NCBI RefSeq assembly: GCF_000337675.1
Contig: NZ_AOIB01000025.1
Coordinates: forward strand, 53,005 to 117,004
Length of the DNA: 64,000 nt
Reading direction: 5' to 3'
From: Natronococcus amylolyticus DSM 10524
Lineage (GTDB): Archaea; Halobacteriota; Halobacteria; Halobacteriales; Natrialbaceae
Position numbers and translations under genes: made by a program. Positions within the stretch are counted from its first letter, which is position 1. The number at the start of each line of letters is the position of its first letter. Positions 18,272 through 26,876 of this stretch are shown in pieces. The notes under the pieces were generated by a model. That model did not search any database. It saw only the letters and a list, made by a program, of their open reading frames with translations, and had not been told where the DNA came from.

Positions 18272-19060
18272 ATGGCTCGGCTGTTTCCCTTCCGGTCGGA
18301 GCCGGAGTCCGAGGAGGGACAGCCCCGAATCGTCGACCTCGAAGGGGAGGACGCCGACGCGGTGTTCGGCGCCCTCTCGTCGACGACCGCCCGCCGGATC
18401 TACGCGCGGGTCGACGACGAACCGAGCACGCCAAGCGACATCGCGGAAGCGATCGATTCCTCGATTCAGAACGTCCGCTACCACCTCGAGAACCTCGAGG
18501 AAGCCGGGTTAGTGACGGTCGTCGACACCTGGTACTCCTCGCGGGGCAACGAGATGAGCGTGTACGCGACGACCGACGGTCCGCTGATCGTCACCAGCGA
18601 CGAGTCGAAAGCCTCGCAGCTTCGGGCAGCGCTCTCGCGGTTCGTCGGCGGCCTTGCCGGGCTGGCGGGTGCGAGTCTGCTCGTTCAGTACGGCGTCACC
18701 CGCTGGTTCGGCGGGGGAGCCGAAACGGCCCCGGGAGCGGCCGACGGCGGGGACGCAGCCGACACCGCGGAGGACGAGGCCGCGAGCGACGACGCGGAGA
18801 CCGAGGACGAGGAGGTGGGCATCGCCAGCGAGGACGCCGACGAGCCGGATCGAACGGACGACGCCGCGACGGACGACTCCGGAGCGAGCGAACCGAACGG
18901 TGATGGCGCCGAGGGGATCGACGCGATCCTCGAGGGTGGCGGCGAGACCGCGGAGGCGGTGTTCGTGACCGTCCCGCCGGGACTGCTGTTCTTTTTTGGC
19001 GGACTGGCGGTGTTGCTCGCGGTTACGTGCTACTGGTACTGGAGCCGACCCGCCTACTGA
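18272..19060 (+). CDS. ArsR-like winged-helix protein with two membrane segments
   Basis: 262 residues. A winged-helix domain occupies about 20-110 (VFGALSSTTARRIYARV ... SIQNVRYHLENLEEAGLV), of the ArsR-like type common in haloarchaea. It is followed by a hydrophobic segment at about 126-143, a long linker rich in Asp, Glu and Ala, and a C-terminal membrane helix (about 232-255) ending WYWSRPAY. Such membrane-anchored HTH proteins are inferred to couple envelope state to transcription; the acidic linker would lie outside the cell if both helices cross the membrane. It is divergent from the DUF3311 operon and upstream of dnaG on the same strand. Confidence 0.8.
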   Translation: MARLFPFRSEPESEEGQPRIVDLEGEDADAVFGALSSTTARRIYARVDDEPSTPSDIAEAIDSSIQNVRYHLENLEEAGLVTVVDTWYSSRGNEMSVYATTDGPLIVTSDESKASQLRAALSRFVGGLAGLAGASLLVQYGVTRWFGGGAETAPGAADGGDAADTAEDEAASDDAETEDEEVGIASEDADEPDRTDDAATDDSGASEPNGDGAEGIDAILEGGGETAEAVFVTVPPGLLFFFGGLAVLLAVTCYWYWSRPAY

Positions 19061-19189
19061 CATCGACTGCCACACCGCTCGGACGCCTCTAGGTCAACAG
19101 CTATTTGCGTCTCACCGCCCTCACTCTAGGTAACTTCCCGGACGCGCGGTCTCGTCTCGGCGTCCCCGGCCCGTCGGGGGCAGATCTCC

Positions 19190-20551
19190 ATGGAAGACAC
19201 CTCGAAATACCACATCCACGCGAACGTGACGGCTGACGGGGTGGTCGAGCGAAGCGACGTCGTCGGTGCGATCTTTGGCCAGACGGAGGGCCTGCTGGGC
19301 GACGAACTCGACCTCCGCGACCTTCGTCAGTCACAGAAAGTCGGCCGTATCGACGTCGAAATAACCAGCACCAAGGGTCAGTCACACGGAACCCTCACCA
19401 TCGCGACCAGCCTCGATAAGGTCGAGACGGCCACGCTTGCGGCCTCGCTCGAGACGATCACCCGAGTCGGTCCCTGCCGGGCCTCCCTCGAGGTGCGCGA
19501 GATCGAGGACGTCCGTACGGCCAAACGAAAGGAGGTCGTCGATCGGGCGAAGGAGCTACTCCGAACCGGGTTCGACGACTCGATGATGAGCTCCGAGGAG
19601 ATCCTCGCGGAGGTTCGCCAGCACGTCCGCGTCGAGGATATCACCGAGTACGAAGGGTTGCCCGCCGGTCCGCGAGTCACCGACAGCGACGCGATCATCG
19701 TCGTCGAGGGGCGCTCGGACGTGCTGACGCTGCTGAAGTACGGCGTCAAGAACGCCATCGCCGTCGAGGGGACGAACGTCCCCGACGCGGTCGCCGAGTT
19801 GACCCGCCACCGCACGGTCACCGTCTTCCTCGACGGCGACCGGGGCGGCGACCTGATCTTCGAGGAGCTCTCCCAGGTCGGCGACATTGACTACGTCGCC
19901 TTCGCCCCCGCGGGCGAGTCCGTCGAGGAACTCGACCACCACCAGCTGTTTGCCGCGCTGCGAAACAAGGTCCGCTACGACAGCGTCTCCGGACTCAGCG
20001 AACCCCGGGAGGCCGTCGCCGCAACGGATGGGAGCGCAACGCCGGCACCGCCGGCGTCGTCGCCCCGCACGATCGACGAGGAGTCCTCGAGCGACCCCCA
20101 GACCGGGTCGAACCGCCAGGCTGACGCGAACCGGTCGTCCGGGGCGGACTCGAGCGCTGCCGGAGAAACCGAGTCGACGACGGAGACGGATTCCTCGGAA
20201 GCCGAACCAGCGACAGCCGAATCGTCCGTCGACGAGGGACCACAGACCGTCTACGGCCACGGGACCGTCGTGATCGCCGGCGACACCGATCAGGTCCGGT
20301 TCCTCGACGCCGACGGTGACGTCCTCGAGGAGGCGCCCGCGGGCGACGTCTACGACGCGCTCGAGGCGGCCGAGACGGTGCCGACGACGATCGTCCTCGA
20401 CGAGATTCTCGACCAGCGGCTGCTGGATCTCGCTGCCGACCGGGGCGTCGACAGAATCGTCGCCCGCTCGCTGGGCCAGTTCACCAAGCGGCCGACCGCA
20501 GTGCAGGTCCACGCGGTCGACGATATCGCGGACACACCGCCGACAGAGTGA
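19190..20551 (+). CDS. dnaG: Archaeal DnaG primase-like protein
   Basis: 453 residues. The N-terminal archaeal DnaG domain (about 1-160, starting MEDTSKYHIHANVTADG) is followed by a TOPRIM domain at about 167-255 with VVEGRSDV (acidic metal ligand) and FLDGDRGGD, then a low-complexity linker of Ser, Glu, Ala and Asp at about 275-360, and a conserved C-terminal region QTVYGHGTVVIAGD. It lacks the bacterial zinc finger and helicase-binding domain, as all archaeal homologues do. The family makes primers in vitro in Sulfolobus and also associates with the archaeal exosome, so RNA turnover is an equally likely role. Start ATG at 19190. Confidence 0.95.
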   Translation: MEDTSKYHIHANVTADGVVERSDVVGAIFGQTEGLLGDELDLRDLRQSQKVGRIDVEITSTKGQSHGTLTIATSLDKVETATLAASLETITRVGPCRASLEVREIEDVRTAKRKEVVDRAKELLRTGFDDSMMSSEEILAEVRQHVRVEDITEYEGLPAGPRVTDSDAIIVVEGRSDVLTLLKYGVKNAIAVEGTNVPDAVAELTRHRTVTVFLDGDRGGDLIFEELSQVGDIDYVAFAPAGESVEELDHHQLFAALRNKVRYDSVSGLSEPREAVAATDGSATPAPPASSPRTIDEESSSDPQTGSNRQADANRSSGADSSAAGETESTTETDSSEAEPATAESSVDEGPQTVYGHGTVVIAGDTDQVRFLDADGDVLEEAPAGDVYDALEAAETVPTTIVLDEILDQRLLDLAADRGVDRIVARSLGQFTKRPTAVQVHAVDDIADTPPTE

Positions 20552-20639
20552 GCCGCGTTCTCACAGCGTTTGTGAGCCGCTCGCAGCGACCTCGTCGTCC
20601 GAGGAGTTGATAGCCGAGCGGAACCGAGCCCGGACGACC

Positions 20640-20798
20640 ATGTCCCCATCCGCGTTCGCCGCGATCGCCCTGCTCGGCGTCTGGGTGCTGATGATGTTCG
20701 CCGTCACCGCCGCCACCGGCGAGGATCAGCTCCGCGCCACGGCGTGGTTCGACGACTCGACCGCCGACCGTCGCGAGGGCTCGAGGCGGAAGGATTAG
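20640..20798 (+). CDS. Small single-span membrane protein between dnaG and DUF92
   Basis: 52 residues starting MSPSAFAAIALLGVWVLMMF: one N-terminal membrane helix (about 5-24) and a charged tail ending RREGSRRKD. It follows dnaG by 88 bases and its stop overlaps the stop of the convergent DUF92 gene (stop codons share two bases). I believe a short membrane ORF at this place is common in haloarchaeal genomes, but its function is unknown. Confidence 0.6.
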   Translation: MSPSAFAAIALLGVWVLMMFAVTAATGEDQLRATAWFDDSTADRREGSRRKD

Positions 20799-22120
20799 CC
20801 GAGAATCGCGAACGACAGTCCGAGCAGCGCACAGATGATCGCGCCCGACAGCGTCGCCAGAAAGTTGACGCCCTGGTTGCCCAGCAGCGGCCCCTCGAGG
20901 GTCGCCCCGAGGAGGCTGTCGACGGTCATCCCGACGAAGCCGGCCGTGACGATGATCGCCGCGCCCACGACGCCGACCTCGGCGAACAGCGCGTAGGAGA
21001 TGACCGCGACGATCGCCGCGCCGACGACGCCGGCGATCTCCCCCTGCCAGGTGACGCCGCCGTCGGTACCGGGCTCGACGGGCTCGAGCGTGGTGATCAG
21101 CCGCGGCTGTTCGAAGACGCTGCCGATCTCGCTCGAGAGGGTGTCGCTCATCGCAGTTGCGACCGAGCCGGCGAACGCGAACAGGAACAGCTCGGCGTCG
21201 ATCGGGAGGAAGGCGGCCTCGCTGGCTGCGTACCCGAGGACGGCGACGAGCCCGACGGCCGCGTTGCCGAGGACGTTGCCGGTGCCGCGGGCGCCGTTGT
21301 TGTCCTCGGCGACCCCCAGATCCTCCTTGCGGTCGTAACGGAACTTCGTCGAGAGCCCACCGATCGCGAAGAAGGAGATGAGGACGACGAACCAGCCGTA
21401 GCCGCCGAGGACGATCGTCAACAGCCCGAGCAGAACGCCGGTGAGCATGCCGGCGATCGACGCCGTCTCGAGGGCGTAGGAGGCGTAGCCGAGCGCGGCG
21501 GTGATCGCCAGCGCGATCGCGATCTCGGCGGCACCGAGGGCCGGATCGAGCTCCGCGAGCAGCCAGAGCAACAGTCCGACCGACAGCATGACGACGGGAT
21601 CGTCGTAGAGCAACAGAACGTCACGGAGGAGCGCGGCGAGCAAGGCGCCGCTGGCAGCGAGAAACAGGATCGTCGGCAGCGCGGACGGGATCGAGCCGCC
21701 GGTAACGGCGACCGTCGCCGCCTGGCCGACGACGGCCGCGACGGTCGCGATGAGACAGAACCCCGCGGCGTGGACGACGTCACTGTCGCTTCGCGTTCGG
21801 ACGAGACGCTCGCCGAAGTTCCCGTAGCCGATCAGAAACACCGTCCCGACGAATATCGCGCTCGTCATCGAGGACTGGACGGCGAGCAAGCCGAGCGCGA
21901 CGCCGGCGAGGACGAACGCGATGAGTCCGTAGAGGCGCCCGTCCTCGTAGTCGTCGGGATAGGCGAGTAGGTCGAAGATCGGTCCGTCCGTAACGGCGAC
22001 CGCTCCGAGCAGGACGACCGCGGCCAGCGCCGCCGCGATCTCGGGACCGAAGAGCGGAACGGCGAGCGAGAGCGTACACAGCAGCGCGAAGACGCCGGCT
22101 CGCCGGACGGGTTCTGTCAC
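20795..22120 (-). CDS. DUF92 membrane protein (polyprenol/phytyl-phosphate kinase-like)
   Basis: 441 residues with about eleven membrane helices. The C-terminal half is the conserved DUF92 domain: RGTGNVLGNAAVGLVA near 280, the SVATAMSDTLSSEIG segment near 320, GGVTWQGEIAG near 355 and MTVDSLLGATLEGPLLGNQGVNF near 400. The D-T-x-x-S-E-I-G and T-x-D-S-x-L-G-A-x-x-E pattern is shared with CTP-dependent dolichol and phytol kinase relatives; plant VTE6 (phytyl-phosphate kinase) belongs to this family. Inferred activity: phosphorylation of an isoprenoid alcohol or its monophosphate in the membrane. The adjacent cis-prenyltransferase genes fit that. Confidence 0.88.
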   Translation of the reverse strand: MTEPVRRAGVFALLCTLSLAVPLFGPEIAAALAAVVLLGAVAVTDGPIFDLLAYPDDYEDGRLYGLIAFVLAGVALGLLAVQSSMTSAIFVGTVFLIGYGNFGERLVRTRSDSDVVHAAGFCLIATVAAVVGQAATVAVTGGSIPSALPTILFLAASGALLAALLRDVLLLYDDPVVMLSVGLLLWLLAELDPALGAAEIAIALAITAALGYASYALETASIAGMLTGVLLGLLTIVLGGYGWFVVLISFFAIGGLSTKFRYDRKEDLGVAEDNNGARGTGNVLGNAAVGLVAVLGYAASEAAFLPIDAELFLFAFAGSVATAMSDTLSSEIGSVFEQPRLITTLEPVEPGTDGGVTWQGEIAGVVGAAIVAVISYALFAEVGVVGAAIIVTAGFVGMTVDSLLGATLEGPLLGNQGVNFLATLSGAIICALLGLSFAILG

Positions 22121-22241
22121 GGTAATCGGTCCTTTCTGTGGGGATTACTTGAACCTTCGTGAACCGGCTCGAGCCCGATTTGTGGCGGGTAGCGGGGCTG
22201 AAGCGGGCGTCTGACGGAGCCGAATCGAACCCGTAACCGGT

Positions 22242-22874
22242 ATGCCACCGGCCCGGAAACGGGAGGGCGTGGGTCTGTACGAGCGCTACCTCTCCGTTCG
22301 CATCGGTCGTCACGACGCCGACAGCCCCGACCACGTCGCGCTCGTGATCACCGAACGCGACCTGCTCGAGCGCGGGGCCTACGAGACGCTCTCGGCGTTT
22401 TTCGACTGGGCGTTCGAGTACGCTACCCGCGTGACGGTTTACGTCAGCGTCCTCGACGCCGCCGCCATCCCCGCCCTGCGGCGAGAGCTCGAGGCCGTCA
22501 ACGCCCCTCGAGAGGTCGCCGTTCGCACGCCTGACGATCCCAGCCGGGCCGACGCCGCGATCCAGATCGGGATCGGTCTCGGCGGGAAACACGAGTTTAC
22601 GAGCGCCGTGCGAACGCTGGCCGAGAGCGTCGACGCCGGCGAGCTCGAGCCCGCCGAGATCGACGACGAGCGCGTTGAGGACCACCTCGTCTTCCCCGCC
22701 GAACCCGACCTGGTGATCAAGACGGGCGCCGAACGGCTCTCGGATTTCATGATCTGGCAGTCCGTCTACTCCGAGCTCTACTTCACCGACGTCAACTGGC
22801 GGGACTTCCGCAAGCGGGACTTCCTGCGGGCGGTCCGGGAGTACTGTAACCGCTCGAGGCGGTTCGGGCGGTAG
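22242..22874 (+). CDS. Degenerate cis-prenyltransferase paralogue (UppS-like, NgBR-like layout)
   Basis: 210 residues. The C-terminal half is clearly undecaprenyl diphosphate synthase-like: PDLVIKTGAERLSDFMIWQ, SVYSELYFTDVNWRDF and RKRDFLRAVREY, ending NRSRRFGR with an RxG-type motif. The N-terminal half lacks the catalytic D-G-N-R segment and instead reads HVALVITERDLLERGAYE. This combination matches non-catalytic partner subunits such as eukaryotic NgBR. It is divergent from DUF92 and lies about 1.9 kb from a canonical UppS that has the catalytic motif but no RxG end. The start is probably ATG 22242, though a shorter N-terminus is possible. Confidence 0.82.
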   Translation: MPPARKREGVGLYERYLSVRIGRHDADSPDHVALVITERDLLERGAYETLSAFFDWAFEYATRVTVYVSVLDAAAIPALRRELEAVNAPREVAVRTPDDPSRADAAIQIGIGLGGKHEFTSAVRTLAESVDAGELEPAEIDDERVEDHLVFPAEPDLVIKTGAERLSDFMIWQSVYSELYFTDVNWRDFRKRDFLRAVREYCNRSRRFGR

Positions 22875-22896
22875 CTCGGACGGACTTCCGTCCGTC

Positions 22897-23721
22897 TCAC
22901 TCGTCGATCGCGTCGACGACCGCCTCGTCGAGCTGCTTCGCGTCGGTGAACACCCGACGGCTGAGCAGGACGGTGTTAGCGACGACGGTGAGCCCGCCGG
23001 CGGCGAACAGCATCAGCATGATTGCGAACTGGTACTGCGCGGCGTAGATCGGGTTCTCGCCGGCGATGATCATCCCCGCCATCAGCCCCGGAATCTTGAC
23101 GACGCCGAGGCTCTTGATCCCGTCGATCGTCGGGATCAGCGCCGCGTAGACGCTGGTCGAGACGTACTCGGTGACGGCCTCGTCAGGGGAGGCACCGACG
23201 CTCAACAGCGCCTCGATCTCCGCCCGGTTTGAGGCGATCTCTCCGGTGAACCGGTCGAGCGCGAGCGAGTTCGTCTGCATCGCGTTGGCGATGACCATGC
23301 TTCCGATGACCAGCAGATCCCGCATCGTCATCTCGATGGCGCCGGCGGCGGCCATCGCCACGATCGTCAGCCCCGCGCCGAACCCGATCGAGGCCAGCGA
23401 CGTCCCGAACACGCCCGGCAGCGCGGTTCCGCGCTTGTAGGAGATGTAGGCGGCGACGACGATCATAAAGGCGAGAACGACGGCCGCCCAGGCGAGATGC
23501 GCCGCCAGCAGGAGACTGATCACCGCGCCGGCGGCCACCACCTGAACCAGCCCGCGGACGGCCATTGCGACGATCTCTCGTTCGAACCCGAGCTGCCGGG
23601 CGTAGATGATCCCCAGGACGACCGCCGTCAGCGCCGCCGCGATCGCGATCTGGACGAACCCCGTGACGATAACGGGATCGGCCGCGTGTTCGAGGACCCG
23701 CTCGAGACCCGGATCGGTCAC
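22897..23721 (-). CDS. fetB: FetB/YbbM-family ABC permease (UPF0014)
   Basis: 274 residues, about six or seven membrane helices. Conserved UPF0014 features include AMAVRGLVQVVAAGAV near 50, MVIANAMQTNSLALDRF near 145, LLSVGASPDEA, and PTIDGIKSLGVVKIPGLMAGMIIAGENP near 205-235. In E. coli the FetAB pair exports iron and protects from oxidative stress; that role is only inferred here. It is the downstream partner of the ATPase at 23718, with GTGA overlap (GTG start). No substrate-binding protein is nearby, in line with an exporter. Confidence 0.88.
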   Translation of the reverse strand: MTDPGLERVLEHAADPVIVTGFVQIAIAAALTAVVLGIIYARQLGFEREIVAMAVRGLVQVVAAGAVISLLLAAHLAWAAVVLAFMIVVAAYISYKRGTALPGVFGTSLASIGFGAGLTIVAMAAAGAIEMTMRDLLVIGSMVIANAMQTNSLALDRFTGEIASNRAEIEALLSVGASPDEAVTEYVSTSVYAALIPTIDGIKSLGVVKIPGLMAGMIIAGENPIYAAQYQFAIMLMLFAAGGLTVVANTVLLSRRVFTDAKQLDEAVVDAIDE

Positions 23722-24389
23722 GCGAGGACCTCCTCGGGACGTCCCTCGGCGATCACCCGCCCGTCCTCGAACTCGGCGACGCGGTCGCCGAGGCGCTCGG
23801 CCTGGGCGGTATCGTGAGTGACCAAGACGCAGGTCAGCCCCTCCGTTCGGATCAGGTCGCCGAGGAGCTCCTCGACTCGCGCTTCCGTCTCCGAATCGAG
23901 GTGGGAGGTCGGCTCGTCGAGCAGGAGGACCTCGGGATCCACGTAGAGGGTCCGGGCGACCGCGACGCGCTGTTGCTGGCCGCCGGAGAGGTCCTCGACG
24001 TCCCGTTCTGCGGCGTTCGGTAGCTGCACCCGGTCGAGCAGCGCCGCGACGCGCTCTTCGTCGACCGGTTGGCCCCGAATCAGATCGCTCGCAGCGACGT
24101 TCTCCCGAACGGTCCCCGGCCGGAGCGCGGACTCCTGAGGAACGAGGCCGACCCGACGCCGCAGCTCCTGGGGATCGATCTCGTGGTAGTCGACGCCGTC
24201 GAGGTACACCGTTCCGTCGGTCGGTTCGTCCAGGCGGTTGAGCAGCCGCAAAAACGAGGACTTTCCAGCCCCCGAGGAGCCGACGACCGCGAGGACCGTC
24301 GACGCCGCGACGCGAAGCGAGACGTCCTCGAGGATCGGTTCACCGCCGACGACCCTCGTGAGCGACTCGGTCTCGAGCTTCGAATCCAT
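23718..24389 (-). CDS. fetA: ABC transporter ATPase (FetA-like)
   Basis: 223 residues, a single ATP-binding cassette. Walker A GSSGAGKSS at about 34-42, Q-loop LVPQESALRPG, signature LSGGQQQR, Walker B VLLLDEPTSHLD and the H-loop VLVTHDT are all present, so it should be an active ATPase. Start ATG at 24389 gives MDSKLETESL; the open frame begins nine codons earlier. It overlaps the permease start by four bases, so the two genes are coupled. It probably drives metal export. Confidence 0.9.
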   Translation of the reverse strand: MDSKLETESLTRVVGGEPILEDVSLRVAASTVLAVVGSSGAGKSSFLRLLNRLDEPTDGTVYLDGVDYHEIDPQELRRRVGLVPQESALRPGTVRENVAASDLIRGQPVDEERVAALLDRVQLPNAAERDVEDLSGGQQQRVAVARTLYVDPEVLLLDEPTSHLDSETEARVEELLGDLIRTEGLTCVLVTHDTAQAERLGDRVAEFEDGRVIAEGRPEEVLA

Positions 24390-24461
24390 CGTACGAGGAT
24401 CGCTCGGGGCGGGCAAAAGTCGCTGCGGTCGGACCGGGCGACCGGCCCGTTCGGGACGGGG

Positions 24462-24686
24462 CTACGGCTCGAGGTCGGGGTCCGGAAACTCGACGTAGGC
24501 GAACAGCGTCACGAGGATTCCGACGGTCAACAGGACGAAGCCGCCGCCGATCGCGAGAAACTCCGCGGGCTGGGTGTGGTCGGCGGCCGTCTGGGGGTGG
24601 CGAAGCACGCCGGCGCTCCCGAGGAGCAGGAACGACGCGAGCCCGATCCCCGTCGCGGCGAGTCCGACCGCGAGCTGGCGGTCCAT
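24462..24686 (-). CDS. Small two-helix membrane protein
   Basis: 74 residues from ATG 24686 (MDRQLAVGLAATGIG): membrane helices at about 4-23 and 45-65, and a short acidic tail PDPDLEP. It lies between uppS and the ABC exporter genes on the same strand, 49 bases after uppS, and may be cotranscribed. No family assigned. Confidence 0.6.
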   Translation of the reverse strand: MDRQLAVGLAATGIGLASFLLLGSAGVLRHPQTAADHTQPAEFLAIGGGFVLLTVGILVTLFAYVEFPDPDLEP

Positions 24687-24735
24687 ACCCGGCGTTGGGG
24701 CCCCGTCCGATTGTAGGTTTCGAGACACGGCGGAC

Positions 24736-25668
24736 TCAGTCCGCGGCGGGACCGCTCGAGTCGACTCCCTCGAGTTCGTCCTCGTCGGGCTGTTCGGCGG
24801 TCGGCAGCGAGTCGCGGAACCGGTCGACGATCGAGCGGGCCTCCGCGAGTTCGGGATCGCTCATCGCCCCGAGCAGGGCCAGCGCCCGGCGGGCGCGGGT
24901 TCGGCGCCAGGACTCCTGGCGGTGTTCGTACGTCCGGATCCCGCGCAGGAAGTCGGGCTTCGAGAACTCGGGCCAGTAGGGAGTACAGAAGAACACGGCG
25001 GCCTCGTTGCCGTTGGCGTGCCAGGGCAGGAAGTTCGAGGTCCGCTCGTCGCCTCCGGTTCGGATGATGAGGTCGACGTCCCGAACCGGCTCGTCGTACA
25101 GCCGGCGTTCGATCGCCTCGACGTCGATCTCCTCGGGGTCGACCTCGCCTTCCTCGACGTCTCTCGCGACCCCACGGGCTGCCTCGAGGAGCTCCGAGCG
25201 GCCGCCGTAGGCCAGCGCGATGTTGAGCACGAACCGATCGTAGTCGGCGGTTCGCTCCTCGGCGTAGTCGACGGTTTCCTGGACCCGATCGGGCAGTCGG
25301 TCGACCGCGCCGAGCGCGCGGATCTTGACGCCGTTGTCGTGGACGCGCTCGGCGTCGGCGAACTCCCGAAGCTTCTCACAGAGCAGGTCGTACAGCGCCT
25401 CGCGCTCCTCGGCCGGCCGATCGAAGTTCTCCGTCGAGAACGCGTAGAGGGTGAGTTCCTCGACGCCGACCTCCTGGCACCACTCGAGGACGTGCTCGGT
25501 CGTCTCGGCGCCCGCGCGGTGGCCGTCGGTCGCGTCCGCTCCCTGCCGGCGTGCGTACCGACGGTTCCCATCCTGAATCACGGCGACGTGGGTCGGCACA
25601 CCGTCGATCTCCCTCGAGAGGAGTTGCTCGTACGCCGCGTCCACGCGCTCACGGAGCCACCGATTCAT
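24736..25668 (-). CDS. uppS: Polyprenyl diphosphate synthase (cis-prenyltransferase, catalytic)
   Basis: 310 residues from ATG 25668. The catalytic motif HVAVIQDGNRRYARR is at about 28-42, with FSTENFDRP near 90, ALAYGGRSELLEA, and the C-terminal block DVDLIIRTGGDERTSNFLPW followed by WPEFSKPDFLRGIR. It condenses isopentenyl diphosphate in cis onto an allylic starter to make the carrier lipid for glycosylation. Unlike its partner paralogue at 22242 it has no RxG at the C-terminus, and it ends in an acidic tail. The upstream open frame lacks a convincing N-terminus. Confidence 0.93.
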   Translation of the reverse strand: MNRWLRERVDAAYEQLLSREIDGVPTHVAVIQDGNRRYARRQGADATDGHRAGAETTEHVLEWCQEVGVEELTLYAFSTENFDRPAEEREALYDLLCEKLREFADAERVHDNGVKIRALGAVDRLPDRVQETVDYAEERTADYDRFVLNIALAYGGRSELLEAARGVARDVEEGEVDPEEIDVEAIERRLYDEPVRDVDLIIRTGGDERTSNFLPWHANGNEAAVFFCTPYWPEFSKPDFLRGIRTYEHRQESWRRTRARRALALLGAMSDPELAEARSIVDRFRDSLPTAEQPDEDELEGVDSSGPAAD

Positions 25669-25788
25669 CACTCGACGTGACGAGGACCAGAAGTATGTGT
25701 CTTGTGTGTTACTCAGCGGTATCGATACGCACTGACACACAGAACGCAATCGTGACCGCTATCTGGTCGGAGGTTCTCGTCTCGGCCG

Positions 25789-26193
25789 ATGAGCGACACA
25801 CTCGACGACGATCTCTACCGGCGAACGAAGGCGTTGCTCGAGCCCGGCGAGGTCGAGCTCAACGGCGCGATCGTCCACACCGACTACGACGGCAGCGAGG
25901 ACGTCCGGATGATGCAGGCGACGATCGACGTCGGCGATATTATCGCCGAGCACTCGGGGTACGACCCGAAAGACTGCTACGTCTACTCGGGTAACGACGA
26001 CCCCGACTTCTCCTCGAACCAACACCAGGGACTTACGCTCGAGGACGAGGAGTTCGTCTGGGAGTGCCAGCAGCTGCTCCGGGAGGGTAGTTTCGACATC
26101 GTCATCTACTACGAGGCCAGCGCCGACCACGAGGCGATCCTCGAGGATATCCGGGAGCTGGGCCACGACGTCACCGGCGTCGAGGGCGAGTAG
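25789..26193 (+). CDS. DUF5778 family protein
   Basis: 134 residues, very acidic, soluble. It begins MSDTLDDDLYRRTKALLEPGEVEL and contains VHTDYDGSEDVRMMQATIDVGDIIAEHSG and CYVYSGNDDPDF, matching a haloarchaea-specific family listed as DUF5778. Divergent from uppS, upstream of the aldehyde dehydrogenase relic. Function unknown. Confidence 0.75.
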   Translation: MSDTLDDDLYRRTKALLEPGEVELNGAIVHTDYDGSEDVRMMQATIDVGDIIAEHSGYDPKDCYVYSGNDDPDFSSNQHQGLTLEDEEFVWECQQLLREGSFDIVIYYEASADHEAILEDIRELGHDVTGVEGE

Positions 26194-26273
26194 CGGGCGA
26201 ACGACGTCGAGGCCGGTGAGAAGCCGGCCCCGCCGCGGTCGCCGCAACCGACAGCCGGGTTCGCCGTCCGTGA

Positions 26274-26747
26274 CCGTTTTTTCTCGACGCGACCGAGCGC
26301 GCCGAGTCGCTGCCGGCCGGCAGCGCCCACGACGACGACACCGTCGTCAGCCCGATCGTCGGCGACTCCCTGGTCGTCGCGCCGACGGTTCTCTCCGGAG
26401 TGACGAACGACATGGCCGCCGCGTGCAACGAGCACTTCGGCCCCATCGCGCCCGTGATCCCGTTCTCGGATATCGACGAGGCCGTCGACCTCCACAACGC
26501 CGTCGAGTACGGCCTCTCGGGGTCGGTCCACGCGGGCGACGTCGGCGCGGGACGGCGGATCGCCGACCGCCTCGAGACGGGGATGGTCCACGTCAACGAT
26601 CAGCCGATCAACGACGAGGCCCACGTCCCGTTCGGCGGCACCGGCGCCTCCGGAACCGGCAGCTACAACGCCGAGGCGTTTCTGGAGGAAGTTACCGAGC
26701 GAAAGTGGCTCTCCCTGCAACACGACGCCCGGGAGTACCCGTTCTAG
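26274..26747 (+). pseudogene. Aldehyde dehydrogenase relic (C-terminal third only)
   Basis: About 157 codons after an in-frame TGA at 26271. From about 26376 the frame encodes the end of an aldehyde dehydrogenase: APTVLSGVTNDMA, EHFGPIAPVIPF, AVEYGLSGSVHAGD, GMVHVNDQPINDEAHVPFGG and the C-terminus SLQHDAREYPF. The NAD-binding domain, catalytic cysteine and general-base glutamate are missing, so it cannot be active. The part between 26274 and 26376 is only weakly like the family (reading LDATERAESLPAG). A full-length enzyme is about 480-510 residues. It is a truncated remnant rather than a short gene. Confidence 0.85.
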
Positions 26748-26876
26748 ACCCGCCGATTCGCTTATCCGGGACGCGACCCGACGGTCCCGTATGCGTCGAC
26801 CGTCGTTCCCGCGGTGACCGCGGCGGACGACAGCCGGATCGCCGTCGATTCGGCGATGCGATCGTTCGATACCACC

